From assembly GCF_035974275.1 (NCBI RefSeq), contig NZ_CP142422.1, forward strand, positions 1,116,001 to 1,180,000: a DNA stretch of 64,000 bases, read 5' to 3'. Positions within the stretch are counted from its first letter, which is position 1. Every line of letters begins with the position of its first letter. This DNA is from Chryseobacterium sp. MYb264 (lineage in GTDB: Bacteria; Bacteroidota; Bacteroidia; Flavobacteriales; Weeksellaceae). Positions 47,213-56,454 of this stretch are shown here, piece after piece. The notes beneath the pieces are model-generated. The model saw only the letters and a program-made list of their open reading frames with translations. It had not been told where the DNA came from and did no database searches. A program made the translations under genes and the position numbers.

Positions 47213-49606
47213 ATGATCAAAAAACTATTACCATTATTACTGCTCGGAACAGTCAGTTTTCATGCTCAAAACAAAGCTGAACAGGCTTTAGAAATCTTTT
47301 CTCAAAAATATCCACAGGAAAAAGTGCATCTCACTTTCAGTAAAACCAGCTATCTGGCGGGAGAAAACTTATGGTTTAAAGGCTTTGTTTTTGAAGGATA
47401 CAGCCCGTCCACAATTTCGACTTCTCTATTTGTAGAGCTTTATGACCGCAATAAAACACAAATCAGTAAAAAACTCATTCCTCTGATGAGTGGAGAAGGC
47501 AGCGGAAGTTTTTCTCTACCTGAAAATTTAAAAGAAGGCGTTTATTATGTGAGAGCCTATACCACGTGGATGACCAATTTCAGTGAAGACTTTCAGGCAT
47601 TACGACCTGTTGTTGTATATAACCCGTCTTCTTCTGAAAAGGTGAGTATTGACAGTAACTCAAGATGGAAGGCTGCCGTTTTTCCTGAAGGCGGAACCTT
47701 TATCAGCGGAATTAACACCCAATTTGCGGTGCGCATACTGTCCGCAGGCTCTATAGGAAGTGACTGGAGTGGCTATATTATCGATAAGAAAAATCCTGAG
47801 GTGAAAATAACTTCTTTCAAAGGCTATGATGAAAACGTAGGTTCGTTTTCACTGGTTCCTGATGCGGGAGTTCAATATCAGATGATTGTTGAAGATGCCA
47901 AGGGAAAGAAAGAAACAGTAGACCTGCCCCTATCAGCAGATACTGGCATCCATGTGAATGTCATCAACGGTGATGATGCCATCAAATTTTCTCTGAAATA
48001 TAAAAATATCGATCCGGAAAAATCATATAAGGTCATTGGAACTTTGGATGGTCGTATGGCATTTCAACTGACCGCCAAAAAGGATAAAATCTACGGAATT
48101 CCGACAGATCAGCTAATCAACGGTATTTTGCAGTTTACGGTATTTGATGACCAGGAAAATATCGTTGCCCAAAGGCTTTGTTTTGTTCAGCCCGGAGTGA
48201 TAAAAACAAAAAAACCGGAGATTCAATCATTATCACTGAATACTTCGCCCCGAAAATCCAATTCTTTTGTACTACCCTCACAAACAGAAGAAACCAACTA
48301 TACGGTGCTTGTCGCAGATGATAAAACGGAAAGTACAGAAGATGAAAACAGTCTGCTCAGTACTTTATGGTTAACCGGAGATCTTCACTCTGTCATCCAC
48401 CGTCCTTCTCAGTATTTCAGTAAAAATCTTAATCCAGAAGCCTTAGATGCCCTGCTGATCACAGAAAAATGGAAGAGATTCGACTGGAGAACCATTATGA
48501 GCGGAACCTACCCCATTATCAGGAATCAGCCACAATCCTATATTTCGTATAAAGGAAAGGTGACCATACAAGGTGTTCCCGCTCCCAATACAGATCTTAA
48601 CCTCATTTTTAAAACTGGAGATTCCAGTACACGGCTTCATCAGGTGAAAACAGATGCTAATGGATTTTTTGTATTAAACGGACTTTTATTTGAAGACAGC
48701 ATTCAATTCTCCTATCAGCTCAACGAACAGAAAAAGATCCCCAAAGAACAGGTACAGGTGATCTTTCAGCCCAATTATTCATTCGTCCCTTTCAGAGGAA
48801 CTCTTCCCGAAACGAACTATATGGTAAGTCCGCGTCTTCCGGAAGACCAACCCGATACGACGGTACAGCGATATATTGCGACCAGGAAAATGCAGAGCAC
48901 CGTTAATGAAAAGGCAACCCTTATTGAAGAAGTAAAGCTGAAAGGCCAACGAAAGGATAAAACAAAAAAATTAAACGACGAACTGAGCAGTCCCCTTTTC
49001 AGAAGCGGAAACGAAGTGGTGTTTGACCTCCTGAATGATAACAACAGTGCCATGGGATCAACCAATATCCTGCAATGGCTTCAGGGAAGAGTGGCGGGAC
49101 TCACCATGGAATTTAGCATGGGAAATTATATTCCCAAGTTTCGCGGAGGCACCATCGATATCTTTCTGGATGAAATGAGAGTGGAGCCATCCATGATCAC
49201 CTCGCTGTCGACCTCAGAAATTGCGATGGTAAAAGTAATCAGGGGAAATTTTGTCGGCAGCTTTGGAGGCGGAAACGGAGCTATTGCCATCTATACCAGA
49301 CGTGGTGGTGCTTCCGGTACGATATCAGACCCCTACGCTCCTACCCAACTGAAGCAGATTACCTTAACAGGTTTTGATAAAGAAGTTCCCTTCATTACTC
49401 CGGAGTATAGCAGTGAAAGTTTCCAGAATATCTCTCAGGATCTTCGCAGCGTTCTGTACTGGAATCCTTTTCTTCAGGCTCAGCCTAAGGAACCTGCCAA
49501 TGTACAGTTCTTTAATAATGACGAATCTAAAAAATACAAGATCATCATCATGGGCTATGATAAGAATAAAGATATACCCATTTATTATAATGAAATTTTA
49601 CCTTAA
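47213..49606 (+). CDS. MG2-like plus TonB-plug protein without a barrel
   Basis: 797 residues. Signal peptide MIKKLLPLLLLGTVSFHAQ leads to an MG2/alpha-2-macroglobulin-like domain (EKVHLTFSKTSYLAGENLWFKGFVF; LKEGVYYVRAYTTWM) and further Ig-like domains. Next comes a carboxypeptidase-regulatory-like segment (KGKVTIQGVPAPNTDLNLIF). Near the C-terminus is a TonB plug-like segment (VFDLLNDNNSAMGSTNILQWLQGRVAGL; IAMVKVIRGNFVGSFGGGNGAIAIYTRRG). No barrel follows, so it is not a transporter by itself. The family is widespread in Flavobacteria; its role is unknown. Confidence 0.85.
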   Translation: MIKKLLPLLLLGTVSFHAQNKAEQALEIFSQKYPQEKVHLTFSKTSYLAGENLWFKGFVFEGYSPSTISTSLFVELYDRNKTQISKKLIPLMSGEGSGSFSLPENLKEGVYYVRAYTTWMTNFSEDFQALRPVVVYNPSSSEKVSIDSNSRWKAAVFPEGGTFISGINTQFAVRILSAGSIGSDWSGYIIDKKNPEVKITSFKGYDENVGSFSLVPDAGVQYQMIVEDAKGKKETVDLPLSADTGIHVNVINGDDAIKFSLKYKNIDPEKSYKVIGTLDGRMAFQLTAKKDKIYGIPTDQLINGILQFTVFDDQENIVAQRLCFVQPGVIKTKKPEIQSLSLNTSPRKSNSFVLPSQTEETNYTVLVADDKTESTEDENSLLSTLWLTGDLHSVIHRPSQYFSKNLNPEALDALLITEKWKRFDWRTIMSGTYPIIRNQPQSYISYKGKVTIQGVPAPNTDLNLIFKTGDSSTRLHQVKTDANGFFVLNGLLFEDSIQFSYQLNEQKKIPKEQVQVIFQPNYSFVPFRGTLPETNYMVSPRLPEDQPDTTVQRYIATRKMQSTVNEKATLIEEVKLKGQRKDKTKKLNDELSSPLFRSGNEVVFDLLNDNNSAMGSTNILQWLQGRVAGLTMEFSMGNYIPKFRGGTIDIFLDEMRVEPSMITSLSTSEIAMVKVIRGNFVGSFGGGNGAIAIYTRRGGASGTISDPYAPTQLKQITLTGFDKEVPFITPEYSSESFQNISQDLRSVLYWNPFLQAQPKEPANVQFFNNDESKKYKIIIMGYDKNKDIPIYYNEILP

Positions 49607-49619
49607 AGGTATTTTTGGC

Positions 49620-49647
49620 AAGCCTTACCATGATTGGTAGGGCTTTT
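49620..49647. terminator. bidirectional terminator
   Basis: AAGCCTTACCA pairs with TGGTAGGGCTT (one G-U) around TGAT, followed by TTTT, between convergent genes. Confidence 0.82.
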
Positions 49648-49649
49648 GT

Positions 49650-49910
49650 TTATTTTTGAGTTTTCAGGAAATAGATAATCGCTACTAACTGTACGATCAA
49701 AACCAGTCCAAACTTCCATAAAAAAGATTTCTTCGAGACCTTATGTCTGAACATCAGCATCGCTACAAGTGCTCCCACTGTTCCACCCAAAAACGTGATC
49801 GTCAGTAAGAAAGATTCTGATATTCTTCTTTTGTGTTTTACCGCTTTCCATTTGTCCAATCCATACACCGTGAAAGCTATAAGATTGACAATTAATAATA
49901 CATATACCAT
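49650..49910 (-). CDS. DUF1294 small membrane protein
   Basis: 86 residues from the chosen start MVYVLLIVNLIAFTVYGLDK; the frame is open for 60 more codons upstream, but that part is not conserved in type. The core FTVYGLDKWKAVKHKRRISE, FLGGTVGALVAMLMFRHKVSKKSF is the DUF1294 signature, with three transmembrane segments. The function is unknown. It is divergent from the small hypothetical gene at 50013. Confidence 0.86.
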   Translation of the reverse strand: MVYVLLIVNLIAFTVYGLDKWKAVKHKRRISESFLLTITFLGGTVGALVAMLMFRHKVSKKSFLWKFGLVLIVQLVAIIYFLKTQK

Positions 49911-50006
49911 CACCGCAAATCTAATACAAAAAAGAATGCTAAAAAATATGCTCGTCTCCCTATTCTCACGCTTTAAAGTTTGTAAATTTGCTGTCCCACA
50001 ACATAA

Positions 50007-50369
<363 letters not shown>

Positions 50370-50381
50370 GAGTTATATATA

Positions 50382-50408
50382 AAATCCTGAGAGTTTATCT
50401 CAGGATTT
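50382..50408. terminator. bidirectional terminator at the end of the defence operon
   Basis: A perfect 11-bp stem, AAATCCTGAGA with loop GTTTA, between the hypothetical gene and mcrC. Confidence 0.85.
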
Positions 50409-50422
50409 ACATATTATTATCG

Positions 50423-51874
50423 TTAGCTTATAGAATCTATAAAAGGTAAATCAATCCCAATTTTATAAACCTCATGATATGCATTAATTTTATTATTATC
50501 TATTATCAAGTTATTAATTGACAAATCACAATCTATTGAATTTTGATAAGCTTCTTTGGGATATATAATTAAACAAGATATTTCATTGTCAATAATAATA
50601 GGTTGTTTATTTTTTACCTTATTCAATCTTGCATAACCAGCGACCTGTCTAATATCTTCATGAATTTGACTGTAATTGTACTTCAGCTTATATTTAGTAT
50701 CAACAACAATTTTTTTGTCGTCTGTACAAATAAGAAAATCAAGTGAATTACCGTGTGTAGAAAACTGATAATTCAGATTTTTAATATTGAGATCAGGATT
50801 ATCTGCTAGTAGTTTTGCATAGACATATAATTCAAACATTTTAGGCATATCTATCCAAAACGGAGGTGTCGAAATTTTTTCTGCTGTCGTTTTGGTAATA
50901 TTGTATGAAAATCGTTTTAAAATCTGCTGACCTATTTTAATGGCTTCTTTATATTCTTTGAAAAAAGGATTGTATTTTAGATATTTAATATCCTGCATGT
51001 AAGCCTCTGAACCTATATGTTCAAAAGCCGGACGGATGAAGTTAACAATGCCCGAAATATCATTTTTACTCTTGAAATAATACTCGTTATTTTCAACGTA
51101 CTGCGTACAGAATAAAAATACTTTTTTCAGAAAACGGTTTTCAACAGAATCTTCTCCGAAAACCTCATACTCACAAACAGTATTTGTGAAACGGTTTTTA
51201 AAAACGTTCTGTTTGATTTGCTGACCAACCAAAATTTTACCTTTTACTCGATTTCTGAGGTTTTCCTGAACTTTGTAATATGATTTTTTCAAACCTTTTC
51301 TTACAATATCTTTTAAAAAATTCAGAAACTTTACTACTAAGAATGGAGTAAGCAAGTCTTGTTTTTGATCAATATCAATTTCAGGGGCTTCCCAATCAAT
51401 CAGCAATAATTTATCCGTTTCTTTTGCCACCTCATTGTGGGACATAATCTTCATCAACATTGCAATGACATTGACTTCTTTGAACGAACATTGGGCTTTT
51501 ATTTTTTTTATTGCCTCATTATTAAAACTTTCAATTTCATGGGCTGAGATATTTTCATTTTCATCCTTAATCGCTTTATCAAAAAAATCGGTAATACTAA
51601 TATTAAGTTTGGGTTCAACATGAATAAACCGGTCAGCATTCAACCAGTCTAAACCAACAAAGTAATTAGAGTTTAAAACAACCTCATTTTCCGAGATATT
51701 GCAGGAAAAACAATAGTAATCTTTCCCACGCTCAGTTTTAAATTTGCGACTTGTTAATTCTACCCTTTCTTCCGATTTGTGTAACAGAAATTTTTCTTTA
51801 CACTCATCAAAAGCTACCTTATCTTTTGTGATAGTCAGATTATAGAAACTATGCTCTTTTAAAAAGATACCCAT
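50423..51874 (-). CDS. mcrC: McrC-like nuclease subunit of a McrBC system
   Basis: 483 residues. McrC partners the McrB GTPase and carries the nuclease. The C-terminal PD-(D/E)xK-type fold is visible: Glu349 in FELYVYAKLL, Asp379 in NSLDFLICTDD, and Asp392-Thr-Lys394 in KKIVVDTKYKLKY, followed by QVAGYARL. The N-terminal half (VGLDWLNADRFIHVEPKLNI) is the McrC adaptor. It overlaps mcrB by 1 nt (ATGA type), so the subunits are translated together. It is the last gene of the defence run. McrBC cuts DNA with modified cytosine; whether that holds here is inferred from the family. Confidence 0.92.
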   Translation of the reverse strand: MGIFLKEHSFYNLTITKDKVAFDECKEKFLLHKSEERVELTSRKFKTERGKDYYCFSCNISENEVVLNSNYFVGLDWLNADRFIHVEPKLNISITDFFDKAIKDENENISAHEIESFNNEAIKKIKAQCSFKEVNVIAMLMKIMSHNEVAKETDKLLLIDWEAPEIDIDQKQDLLTPFLVVKFLNFLKDIVRKGLKKSYYKVQENLRNRVKGKILVGQQIKQNVFKNRFTNTVCEYEVFGEDSVENRFLKKVFLFCTQYVENNEYYFKSKNDISGIVNFIRPAFEHIGSEAYMQDIKYLKYNPFFKEYKEAIKIGQQILKRFSYNITKTTAEKISTPPFWIDMPKMFELYVYAKLLADNPDLNIKNLNYQFSTHGNSLDFLICTDDKKIVVDTKYKLKYNYSQIHEDIRQVAGYARLNKVKNKQPIIIDNEISCLIIYPKEAYQNSIDCDLSINNLIIDNNKINAYHEVYKIGIDLPFIDSIS

Positions 51875-54123
51875 TACAGAGATTTTATATAATCCTTAAT
51901 CGATTTTTCTTCATACTTGCCTATTAAGATTCCATCTCTCTCATATTCCAATAGAATAGGCTTTACTTCATATTCCATTTTCATTTTAAATAGCTCATCT
52001 CTTGTTGTTTCATCTTTTGCATCCTCCTTTTTTACAATAAAATAACTGTGACCAAGTTGAACTGCATCAATTTCAAATTCCTTACTTACATTAGTTTCAT
52101 TAAAAAGCTCGCAAACTTTTCTAAAATCAATTGTATTAAAATAGATTTCATCATTATCTTGTAGTTCTTTAGGCAAAATATCTACAAACGCAAATCGCCT
52201 TCTAATAGCATAATCTATATGCCCCACACTTCTGTCTGCTGTATTCATTGTTCCAATAATATATAGATTAGGAGGGAGAATTAGTTTTTGAGAGCCATCT
52301 ACCTTATACATACTTTCTACTTCTTCACCGCGGTATTCTAACGCGTAAATTAACTCTCCTAAAACTGAGGAGAGATTAGCACGGTTGATTTCATCAATAA
52401 TCAAAACATAGTTATTATGAAAATCATTTAACGCATCGTTAGCAAACTTAGCCAAAGTTTTATTTTCTGCTTCATATAGAACACCTTCCCCTTCTTCATC
52501 TGGCTTTGCAACAATTCCTCTCACAAAATCTTCATAGGTATAGCTTGGATGAAATTGAATAAGTTGACAAAAATCTTCATACTTATATTTTATTTTGGCT
52601 TCCTTGTTCTTAAACTTATTATTTATTAAAAGCGCAACAGCATCCTCATAAGCACCTCTTCCTGTTCTACTTTCATTTTCAAACAGCTTTTTATTATAAG
52701 ATTCAATTATCATCTTAAAACTAGCTTTCCAACCTTGCAATTTTGTTTTGTATGTTTTTAAATTAACACCTTTATCATCTATTGAAACAACCTCGTAAAT
52801 ATCATTTCGACCTTGAATTTCTTGACCAATAGATAAAATACTTTTTACAAACTTTTCATCAATTACTATTACATTTTCAGTTGCTAAATTTTGTTTCAAT
52901 TTATCATTTGATGAAATTAAAGTACTAGCTATTTCTTTAGCTAATTTAGTTTTACCTGTTCCCGGAGGACCTTGTAAGATGATTTGTTTCTTATAATAGA
53001 GTAATTGGTTCATTTTTTCAACTTTTAGATTTTCATTATTCTGAGAATTGGTGATATAATTTTCAATTGGGGTTAAGTTATCCTGTCTTGGGTATGAATA
53101 ACTTTTAAACATTTTAAACTGAGAGATTGGAATGGGATCTACTTGATAAAATTTATTGATCAGAAATACTATTTTAGCAGCTTTATTATCATCTTGTAAA
53201 TCAATAAAATTAGGATATGTTGATTTCTTTACAAAAGTTTTTTGCCAATCAGCTTTTACATATTCCATTTCACTTTCAACAATATCTATAACTTCTGCTA
53301 TATAATGTACATTATAGAATGACGTGTAAAAAAGTTTGAAGTGCCCATTCTCAATAATACATTCTTTCAAAAGTCTAATTGTATCAGTAGTTCCAGACGG
53401 TTTTTTGGAGTTCCAAAATACATCATATGAATCCGTCATTTTAAAATCAGAAAGCCAACCCGTACTATCAGAAGCCATGATCCCAACTAAACTTTCTTTC
53501 CATTCTGAACTTATGTTATAGATAATTCTTGTTAGTAAGTAAGTAAGATTTTGAGGATTTACTATCACAATAGAAAATTGAGAGAAGAAATTGAGAAAAT
53601 CATTTTTAAATGTTACTCTATCATAATTCTTGTTAAAAAGTTTTGAAGATAACTGACTTCTATGATTTTCACTCAACATCGTAAAATTATCTTTGGGATT
53701 TATTAGATATTCGACTGCATTTTTAATTGAGCCAGTCTCTAGCCTCCCTTCAAACTTGTAAATGATCAATTGTTCGATCCAATTATTCATTCTTACAAAT
53801 GCAAGTGCTAATACACGTTTATCATCATACTGATTAAGCTCATTTTTCTTTAATGCTTTGGAGTCACAATAAGATATTACTGTCAATATGGCTTTTCCGA
53901 AAACTAAAAATTCTCCATCATCTTCAAAAAGTTGTTTCAGTTTATCATACTCTTTTTTATTTGTAAGAAGAAAAGTTTTAGTTTCCTCTGTCACTTCCAA
54001 ATTCAAAAAATAATCTAATGCATCTTTAGCCTTTTGAAAATAAAATTCTTCTGAATTTATTAGCGATGAATAGTATTCTAATTTTAAGAAGTTTACAATT
54101 TTATTTTTTAATTGTAATTCCAT
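51874..54123 (-). CDS. mcrB: McrB-like AAA+ GTPase
   Basis: 749 residues. The AAA+ motor has Walker A GPPGTGKT (385-392), Walker B VLIIDEINRANLSSVLGELIYALE, and the McrB-specific GTMNTADRSVGHIDYAIRRRF (GTP-selective NTADRS motif and arginine finger). The N-terminal 370 residues are unlike the DUF3578 DNA reader of the E. coli enzyme; within them a stretch (VGIMASDSTGWLSDFKMTD; NSKKPSGTTDTI) may be a different specificity domain, so the modification recognised may differ. It translocates DNA for McrC. The deaminase gene lies 110 bp upstream. Confidence 0.92.
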   Translation of the reverse strand: MELQLKNKIVNFLKLEYYSSLINSEEFYFQKAKDALDYFLNLEVTEETKTFLLTNKKEYDKLKQLFEDDGEFLVFGKAILTVISYCDSKALKKNELNQYDDKRVLALAFVRMNNWIEQLIIYKFEGRLETGSIKNAVEYLINPKDNFTMLSENHRSQLSSKLFNKNYDRVTFKNDFLNFFSQFSIVIVNPQNLTYLLTRIIYNISSEWKESLVGIMASDSTGWLSDFKMTDSYDVFWNSKKPSGTTDTIRLLKECIIENGHFKLFYTSFYNVHYIAEVIDIVESEMEYVKADWQKTFVKKSTYPNFIDLQDDNKAAKIVFLINKFYQVDPIPISQFKMFKSYSYPRQDNLTPIENYITNSQNNENLKVEKMNQLLYYKKQIILQGPPGTGKTKLAKEIASTLISSNDKLKQNLATENVIVIDEKFVKSILSIGQEIQGRNDIYEVVSIDDKGVNLKTYKTKLQGWKASFKMIIESYNKKLFENESRTGRGAYEDAVALLINNKFKNKEAKIKYKYEDFCQLIQFHPSYTYEDFVRGIVAKPDEEGEGVLYEAENKTLAKFANDALNDFHNNYVLIIDEINRANLSSVLGELIYALEYRGEEVESMYKVDGSQKLILPPNLYIIGTMNTADRSVGHIDYAIRRRFAFVDILPKELQDNDEIYFNTIDFRKVCELFNETNVSKEFEIDAVQLGHSYFIVKKEDAKDETTRDELFKMKMEYEVKPILLEYERDGILIGKYEEKSIKDYIKSL

Positions 54124-54233
54124 GGTTATTTTTATTTAGTTTATAAAGTTAAAAAGTTATCTATACCCAGTTGAAGGCACATATTATAAGCAAAACTATT
54201 TTTAATTTTACTCTTTTAAATAATTGAAAAAAA

Positions 54234-56345
54234 TTATTTATTTAATCCATTTTCCATCAACTGAACCATTTTATCAATAATATCAGGATCATTCTGTATT
54301 TCATTAAGATATTTCTTTAATCTTGGGGAATCTTCATTAATTCTTGATCCAATAATGTTTTGAATTTGTGAAGCTTGCTCTTTTTGTGTAATGGTTGGTT
54401 TGAATTGAGTCCTAATATGTAATTCGTCCTTCTGCGACATAAATGGTTCATACAATTTATTAAATCCACGACCTATCACTCCTTGAAATGCAAATATATT
54501 TGGGATATTAGTACCGTTTTTAAGAATCTGATCATTTGATATTCCAGGATAAACATCTATATAAAAAATGTTTTTTACACCTAGCTGGTATGCCTTTTTA
54601 GCACATAACTCACAAGTACTTGCAGTTGTGAATAAATTTCCACCTTGAAGTGGTTGGCCACCATATTTTGAAATTTGAAGCATTGCATTTTCCTCTGCAT
54701 GTAATGATCTTGTATGAACTTGATTATCTTTTGCTTCATAATCATTATGATGTGATTTAAAACAGAATGAACAACTACGACCTTTTAAATTATCATATAA
54801 GCCAGATTCAACTTTCTTAATATCCTCTAACATCTTATCCCGAAAACTTTTACCGTCTTTATATTTATGATTACTTTCCCCAAGTTCAAATTTTGTATAA
54901 CCATTATTATCACTTAGTGAAGAACTTTCGTAATCTCTAATGTCCCTGCTTGAACATGGCGTTTGCCCGTTTCCTACTTCGTTCCAACCTATACCTTTAA
55001 CAGAAAAATTTTTATCTGTCACAACAGCACCTACCTGTCTCGATATACATCCGGAATTAAGTTTAGCATTATAAGCAATTTGCATTATCCTCTCAGGATA
55101 AGTAGGAGTAATTAATCCTGGAAGTTTAATTAATGCAGTTAATTTAAGAACCTGAATCAACAAGGGTTGGTAAACATAATACTGATTAGTTCTTTCTAAT
55201 TTTTTATCCAAATAAAATAAATCGTTCTCTTTTTTTATAAAGCCATTATAAAATTCAATATTAGAGTATTTTTCATCATACCATATGTGATAATCAGCTT
55301 TTTGAACACAATTTTCAATATCAAAACTCTCAAATTCACCTTTTTTAAATTCAGACACTAAATATTCTGTTTTATCTAATTCTTGAATTAATTTAAAATT
55401 GTCTTCAGTACTTGTTTGTGGATTTGATATTTCATCAATTTTACTTTTTATAGATTGATATCTAGATTGATCATCCCTATTAAGTGAAACCATATAAAAT
55501 CCAGAATACTTTTCTCTGAAATAAAGCATTTCATAAGAGTTTTTTAGACGATCAATAATTATATGTGCTTTTCCATTATTGTCATTTCTATGAGACTTGA
55601 TTATTGAATTAATTACTTCTGCAATTATATAAATATCTTTTAATCGTTCTGGTTGGCTATCTTGAGACAATTCTTCAATTAAATTTAAGCTCCCAAATCT
55701 TCTTAGTACATAAGATATATTATGTATTAATTTATGTCGTAAGTAAATACTGAATGAATCAAGCTTATCAAAAAAGAATTTTGCAAAAGTTTGATATTCA
55801 TTTGAAAAAAAAATATTATTTCCCTTTAACATAGATGCTAAATCATCAGTATGAAATAATTTAATTATTTCTGAATCAAATTTTTCTAACTCTTTTTGAA
55901 GTGAATCTCTAAATTCATTTTCAATAAAATATTTACTTCCATTAGCAATTCCTTTGGTTGAGCCGAATCTTAATTTTTCATTTATACCATTAGTTCCCAA
56001 ATCAATTATCTTAGTTGAGATATTATTAGAAAATTTATCTAAATTATCATCATAGCACTCTCCTAAAATAAAAAGTAAAACAACATCCTTATATTCAATA
56101 ACCTGAAATTGTTTCCAGTTTTGTTCGTAATTATAGAAATCTTTAATTTTTTTATATTTTAAAGCTTCACTGTTACTGATAATTTTATACTTAGCTGGAA
56201 ATTTATTTAAAAAATCTTTATTTTCTTTAGAAAGAGTAGCAGCATTTAAAGTATTTACCAATTTATCGGCGCCAGCCTGCATCTTCCCTGTTAATCCTAA
56301 TATAATAAAATTTTCTCTTAGATCATAAAATTTTTCTAAACTCAT
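54234..56345 (-). CDS. AvcD-like antiphage deoxycytidylate deaminase
   Basis: 703 residues, two-domain like AvcD: an N-terminal P-loop-kinase-like region and a C-terminal deoxycytidylate deaminase (about 413-640). Zinc-site motifs are HAE at 549-551 (SLHAEENAM) and Cys578-x-x-Cys581 (STCELCAKKAYQLG). SGCISRQVGAVVTD at 431-444 is also typical, and an extra CxxC (525-528) is present. The N-terminal GLTGKMQAGADKL lacks the usual GK(S/T), so the P-loop looks degenerate. In Vibrio, AvcD deaminates dCTP/dCMP on infection and starves phage of nucleotides. The Vibrio system is held off by the RNA AvcI encoded upstream; the 109-bp upstream gap here is small. Confidence 0.85.
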   Translation of the reverse strand: MSLEKFYDLRENFIILGLTGKMQAGADKLVNTLNAATLSKENKDFLNKFPAKYKIISNSEALKYKKIKDFYNYEQNWKQFQVIEYKDVVLLFILGECYDDNLDKFSNNISTKIIDLGTNGINEKLRFGSTKGIANGSKYFIENEFRDSLQKELEKFDSEIIKLFHTDDLASMLKGNNIFFSNEYQTFAKFFFDKLDSFSIYLRHKLIHNISYVLRRFGSLNLIEELSQDSQPERLKDIYIIAEVINSIIKSHRNDNNGKAHIIIDRLKNSYEMLYFREKYSGFYMVSLNRDDQSRYQSIKSKIDEISNPQTSTEDNFKLIQELDKTEYLVSEFKKGEFESFDIENCVQKADYHIWYDEKYSNIEFYNGFIKKENDLFYLDKKLERTNQYYVYQPLLIQVLKLTALIKLPGLITPTYPERIMQIAYNAKLNSGCISRQVGAVVTDKNFSVKGIGWNEVGNGQTPCSSRDIRDYESSSLSDNNGYTKFELGESNHKYKDGKSFRDKMLEDIKKVESGLYDNLKGRSCSFCFKSHHNDYEAKDNQVHTRSLHAEENAMLQISKYGGQPLQGGNLFTTASTCELCAKKAYQLGVKNIFYIDVYPGISNDQILKNGTNIPNIFAFQGVIGRGFNKLYEPFMSQKDELHIRTQFKPTITQKEQASQIQNIIGSRINEDSPRLKKYLNEIQNDPDIIDKMVQLMENGLNK

Positions 56346-56454
56346 ATCATTTGTATTTTTATTAATAAATAATTCTTTGTAACTCTTATTTTCTTAAATT
56401 TGTACACTATCATTTTCTGAATAGCTATAAATAGCACTAAAAAAATGATATTTT

